Shown here piece after piece: positions 5,565 to 6,540 of a DNA stretch of 6,540 nucleotides (positions are counted from its first letter, which is position 1; every line of letters starts with the position of its first letter). Below the pieces are notes generated by a model. It saw only the letters and a program-made list of their open reading frames with translations, ran no database searches and was not told the DNA's origin. Source of the DNA: Actinomycetota bacterium (GTDB taxonomy: Bacteria > Actinomycetota > Thermoleophilia > Solirubrobacterales > Solirubrobacteraceae). A program made the translations under genes and the position numbers. The DNA lies in the NCBI GenBank assembly GCA_005788585.1, contig SYBY01000203.1:1-6540 (forward strand), written 5' to 3'.

Positions 5565-6131
5565 TCACCCGTGGGAGTCGCCTCCGTCGCGACGGTGTGC
5601 CGGGAGCCTGCCATCGCGTCGTAGCTGGGCGGCGCGCTCTGGCCGGGACGCGGCGAGGGTCGCAGCGAGGCCGGCCGACAGACGCGCTGCCGCCGACTGC
5701 GCGGCGGGATCGACGGACGCCTGAAGCTCGGGGAGGAGCCCGACGGCCACGGATCTCAGTGCGCGATGGTGCCGGAAGTACCGGTGGATCTGCCATTGCC
5801 GCAGCGCGATGAGCGCCATCCAGGCGGAGGTCCCGGTTGACGCGGGCGAGTCCCCCATCCGCGGCGGGGCGCCGACCGCTGCCGATCGCGTGCGGGACGA
5901 GGCGGGGGTGCCGCCGTCGAGGCACGCGAGGTCGCGAGCGAGCGCGTCGAACAGGTCGGCGCGCCAGTGCTCGCGGCCGATGGACCGCAGGACCGCCGGC
6001 AGGTGGCCGATCTCCAGTCCGTCGGTGATCACGAGCAGCCGGGCCGCGGTGCGGGAGGAGATCTCCGCAAGGGCGTCGGCGTGCGCTCCAGCCGCGCGGA
6101 CGAGGTCCGACGCCTGTTCGACCGTGTCCAC
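5565..6131 (-). CDS. Unrecognised 188-residue protein between MCP and response regulator
   Basis: I do not recognise this family. The frame starts at GTG (6131-6129), 3 nt after the stop of the MCP gene, and ends at TGA (5567-5565), 3 nt before the response regulator ATG. Codon third positions are strongly G/C. Tight packing on both sides supports a real gene. The protein has no signal peptide or clear membrane span. An N-terminal half (1-72), rich in Ala, Leu, Asp and Arg, looks helical and contains LLVITDGLEIGHLPAVLRSIG (32-52). A low-complexity Ser/Thr/Pro linker follows (75-102). A second helical half (103-163) has W-Q-I-H-R-Y-F-R-H-H-R (113-123), and the tail (164-183) is Arg-rich. The position suggests it links the receptor to the regulator, perhaps as a sensor, adaptor or phosphotransfer-like protein. 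His residues are present, but none sits in a motif I can name. The function is open. Confidence 0.72.
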   Translation of the reverse strand: MDTVEQASDLVRAAGAHADALAEISSRTAARLLVITDGLEIGHLPAVLRSIGREHWRADLFDALARDLACLDGGTPASSRTRSAAVGAPPRMGDSPASTGTSAWMALIALRQWQIHRYFRHHRALRSVAVGLLPELQASVDPAAQSAAARLSAGLAATLAASRPERAAQLRRDGRLPAHRRDGGDSHG

Positions 6132-6134
6132 GGG

Positions 6135-6540
6135 CTACGCCGCCTCGCTGATCGTGAAGCGTGCGACGAGGTCCTCGAGGGACTGCGCCTGGCCCGCCAG
6201 CTCCTGTGACGAGGCGGCGACCTGCTGGGTCGCGGCGCTCGACTCCTCCGCCGAGGCCGAGACCTCCTCGGTGGCGCTCCCCGACTGCGTCGCGACCTCG
6301 GCGACCTCGCGCGTCGCATCCGAGACCTTCCCGATGCACGTTGCGACATCGTCGATGCTGGTGGACAGCGCGGTGAACGCGTGCTGGGTCTGGTCAGCCG
6401 CCGACGACGCCGACTCCGCGAGCTTGCGCACCTCGTCGGCCACGACGGCGAAGCCGCGTCCGTGTTCGCCTGCGCGGGCGGCCTCGAGCGCGGCGTTCAG
6501 CGCGCGGAGGTGGGTCTGGTCGGCGATCGCGGAGATCTCG
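6135..6540 (-). CDS. Methyl-accepting chemotaxis protein, C-terminal signalling domain (partial)
   Basis: These are the last 134 residues of a gene that enters from the right edge. They cover the hairpin tip and the descending helix of an MCP signalling domain. The tip region (window residues 1-42) includes [19 protein letters not shown], then [17 protein letters not shown] long Ala/Ser/Glu/Gln heptad coiled coil follows, with E-E and Q-Q pairs at sites like those methylated or amidated in other receptors. The protein ends A-R-F-T-I-S-E-A-A, without a CheR-binding pentapeptide such as NWETF. MCPs normally pass ligand information to CheA and CheW, but no che gene is visible. Two residues of the tip differ from the usual T-N-L-L-A-L-N: Asn is His and the second Leu is Arg. 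The sensory and membrane parts lie outside the window, so ligand and location are unknown. The gene is followed after 3 nt by the unrecognised gene. Confidence 0.88.
   Translation of the reverse strand, partial: EISAIADQTHLRALNAALEAARAGEHGRGFAVVADEVRKLAESASSAADQTQHAFTALSTSIDDVATCIGKVSDATREVAEVATQSGSATEEVSASAEESSAATQQVAASSQELAGQAQSLEDLVARFTISEAA

Overview
The DNA is very G+C-rich (roughly 70% by eye), and codon third positions are almost all G or C. A GlnR-type atypical OmpR regulator, a CYP135/CYP138-like cytochrome P450 and an actinobacterial-style long NarK point to an actinomycetotal genome. A deep lineage such as Thermoleophilia/Solirubrobacterales is my best guess, but the sequence alone does not settle it. 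The whole window looks chromosomal. I see no transposase, integrase, tRNA, rRNA or CRISPR array, and no gene-free stretch longer than 300 bases.

Layout, plus strand first. Bases 1-104 are the C-terminal end of a glutamine synthetase-like gene. Its stop codon overlaps (ATGA) the start of a GlnR-like regulator (101-763). That gene in turn overlaps (ATGA) the start of a TrpD2/YbiB-like anthranilate phosphoribosyltransferase-family gene (760-1809). These three form one tightly coupled operon. A 69-bp gap containing a perfect 7-4-7 inverted repeat leads to a cytochrome P450 (1879-3204), which ends in a stem-loop. A 136-bp gap follows, holding six in-phase GNNAC-type boxes at exact 11-bp spacing. 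This is the arrangement expected of a GlnR operator, and it lies just upstream of a NarK-type nitrate/nitrite transporter (3341-4834). A 15-bp perfect hairpin ends that gene.

On the minus strand, running toward narK, are a methyl-accepting chemotaxis protein C-terminus (6135-6540, cut by the window edge), a 188-residue protein I do not recognise (5565-6131) and a NarL/LuxR response regulator (4884-5561). The two gaps between them are 3 nt each, so these are one operon.

The common thread is nitrogen: ammonium assimilation (glutamine synthetase), nitrogen control (GlnR-like) and nitrate uptake (NarK). The most interesting reading is that the GlnR-like protein made with glutamine synthetase controls narK through the tandem 11-bp array. 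The MCP/unknown/NarL-type unit beside it may be a separate signalling module of unknown input.
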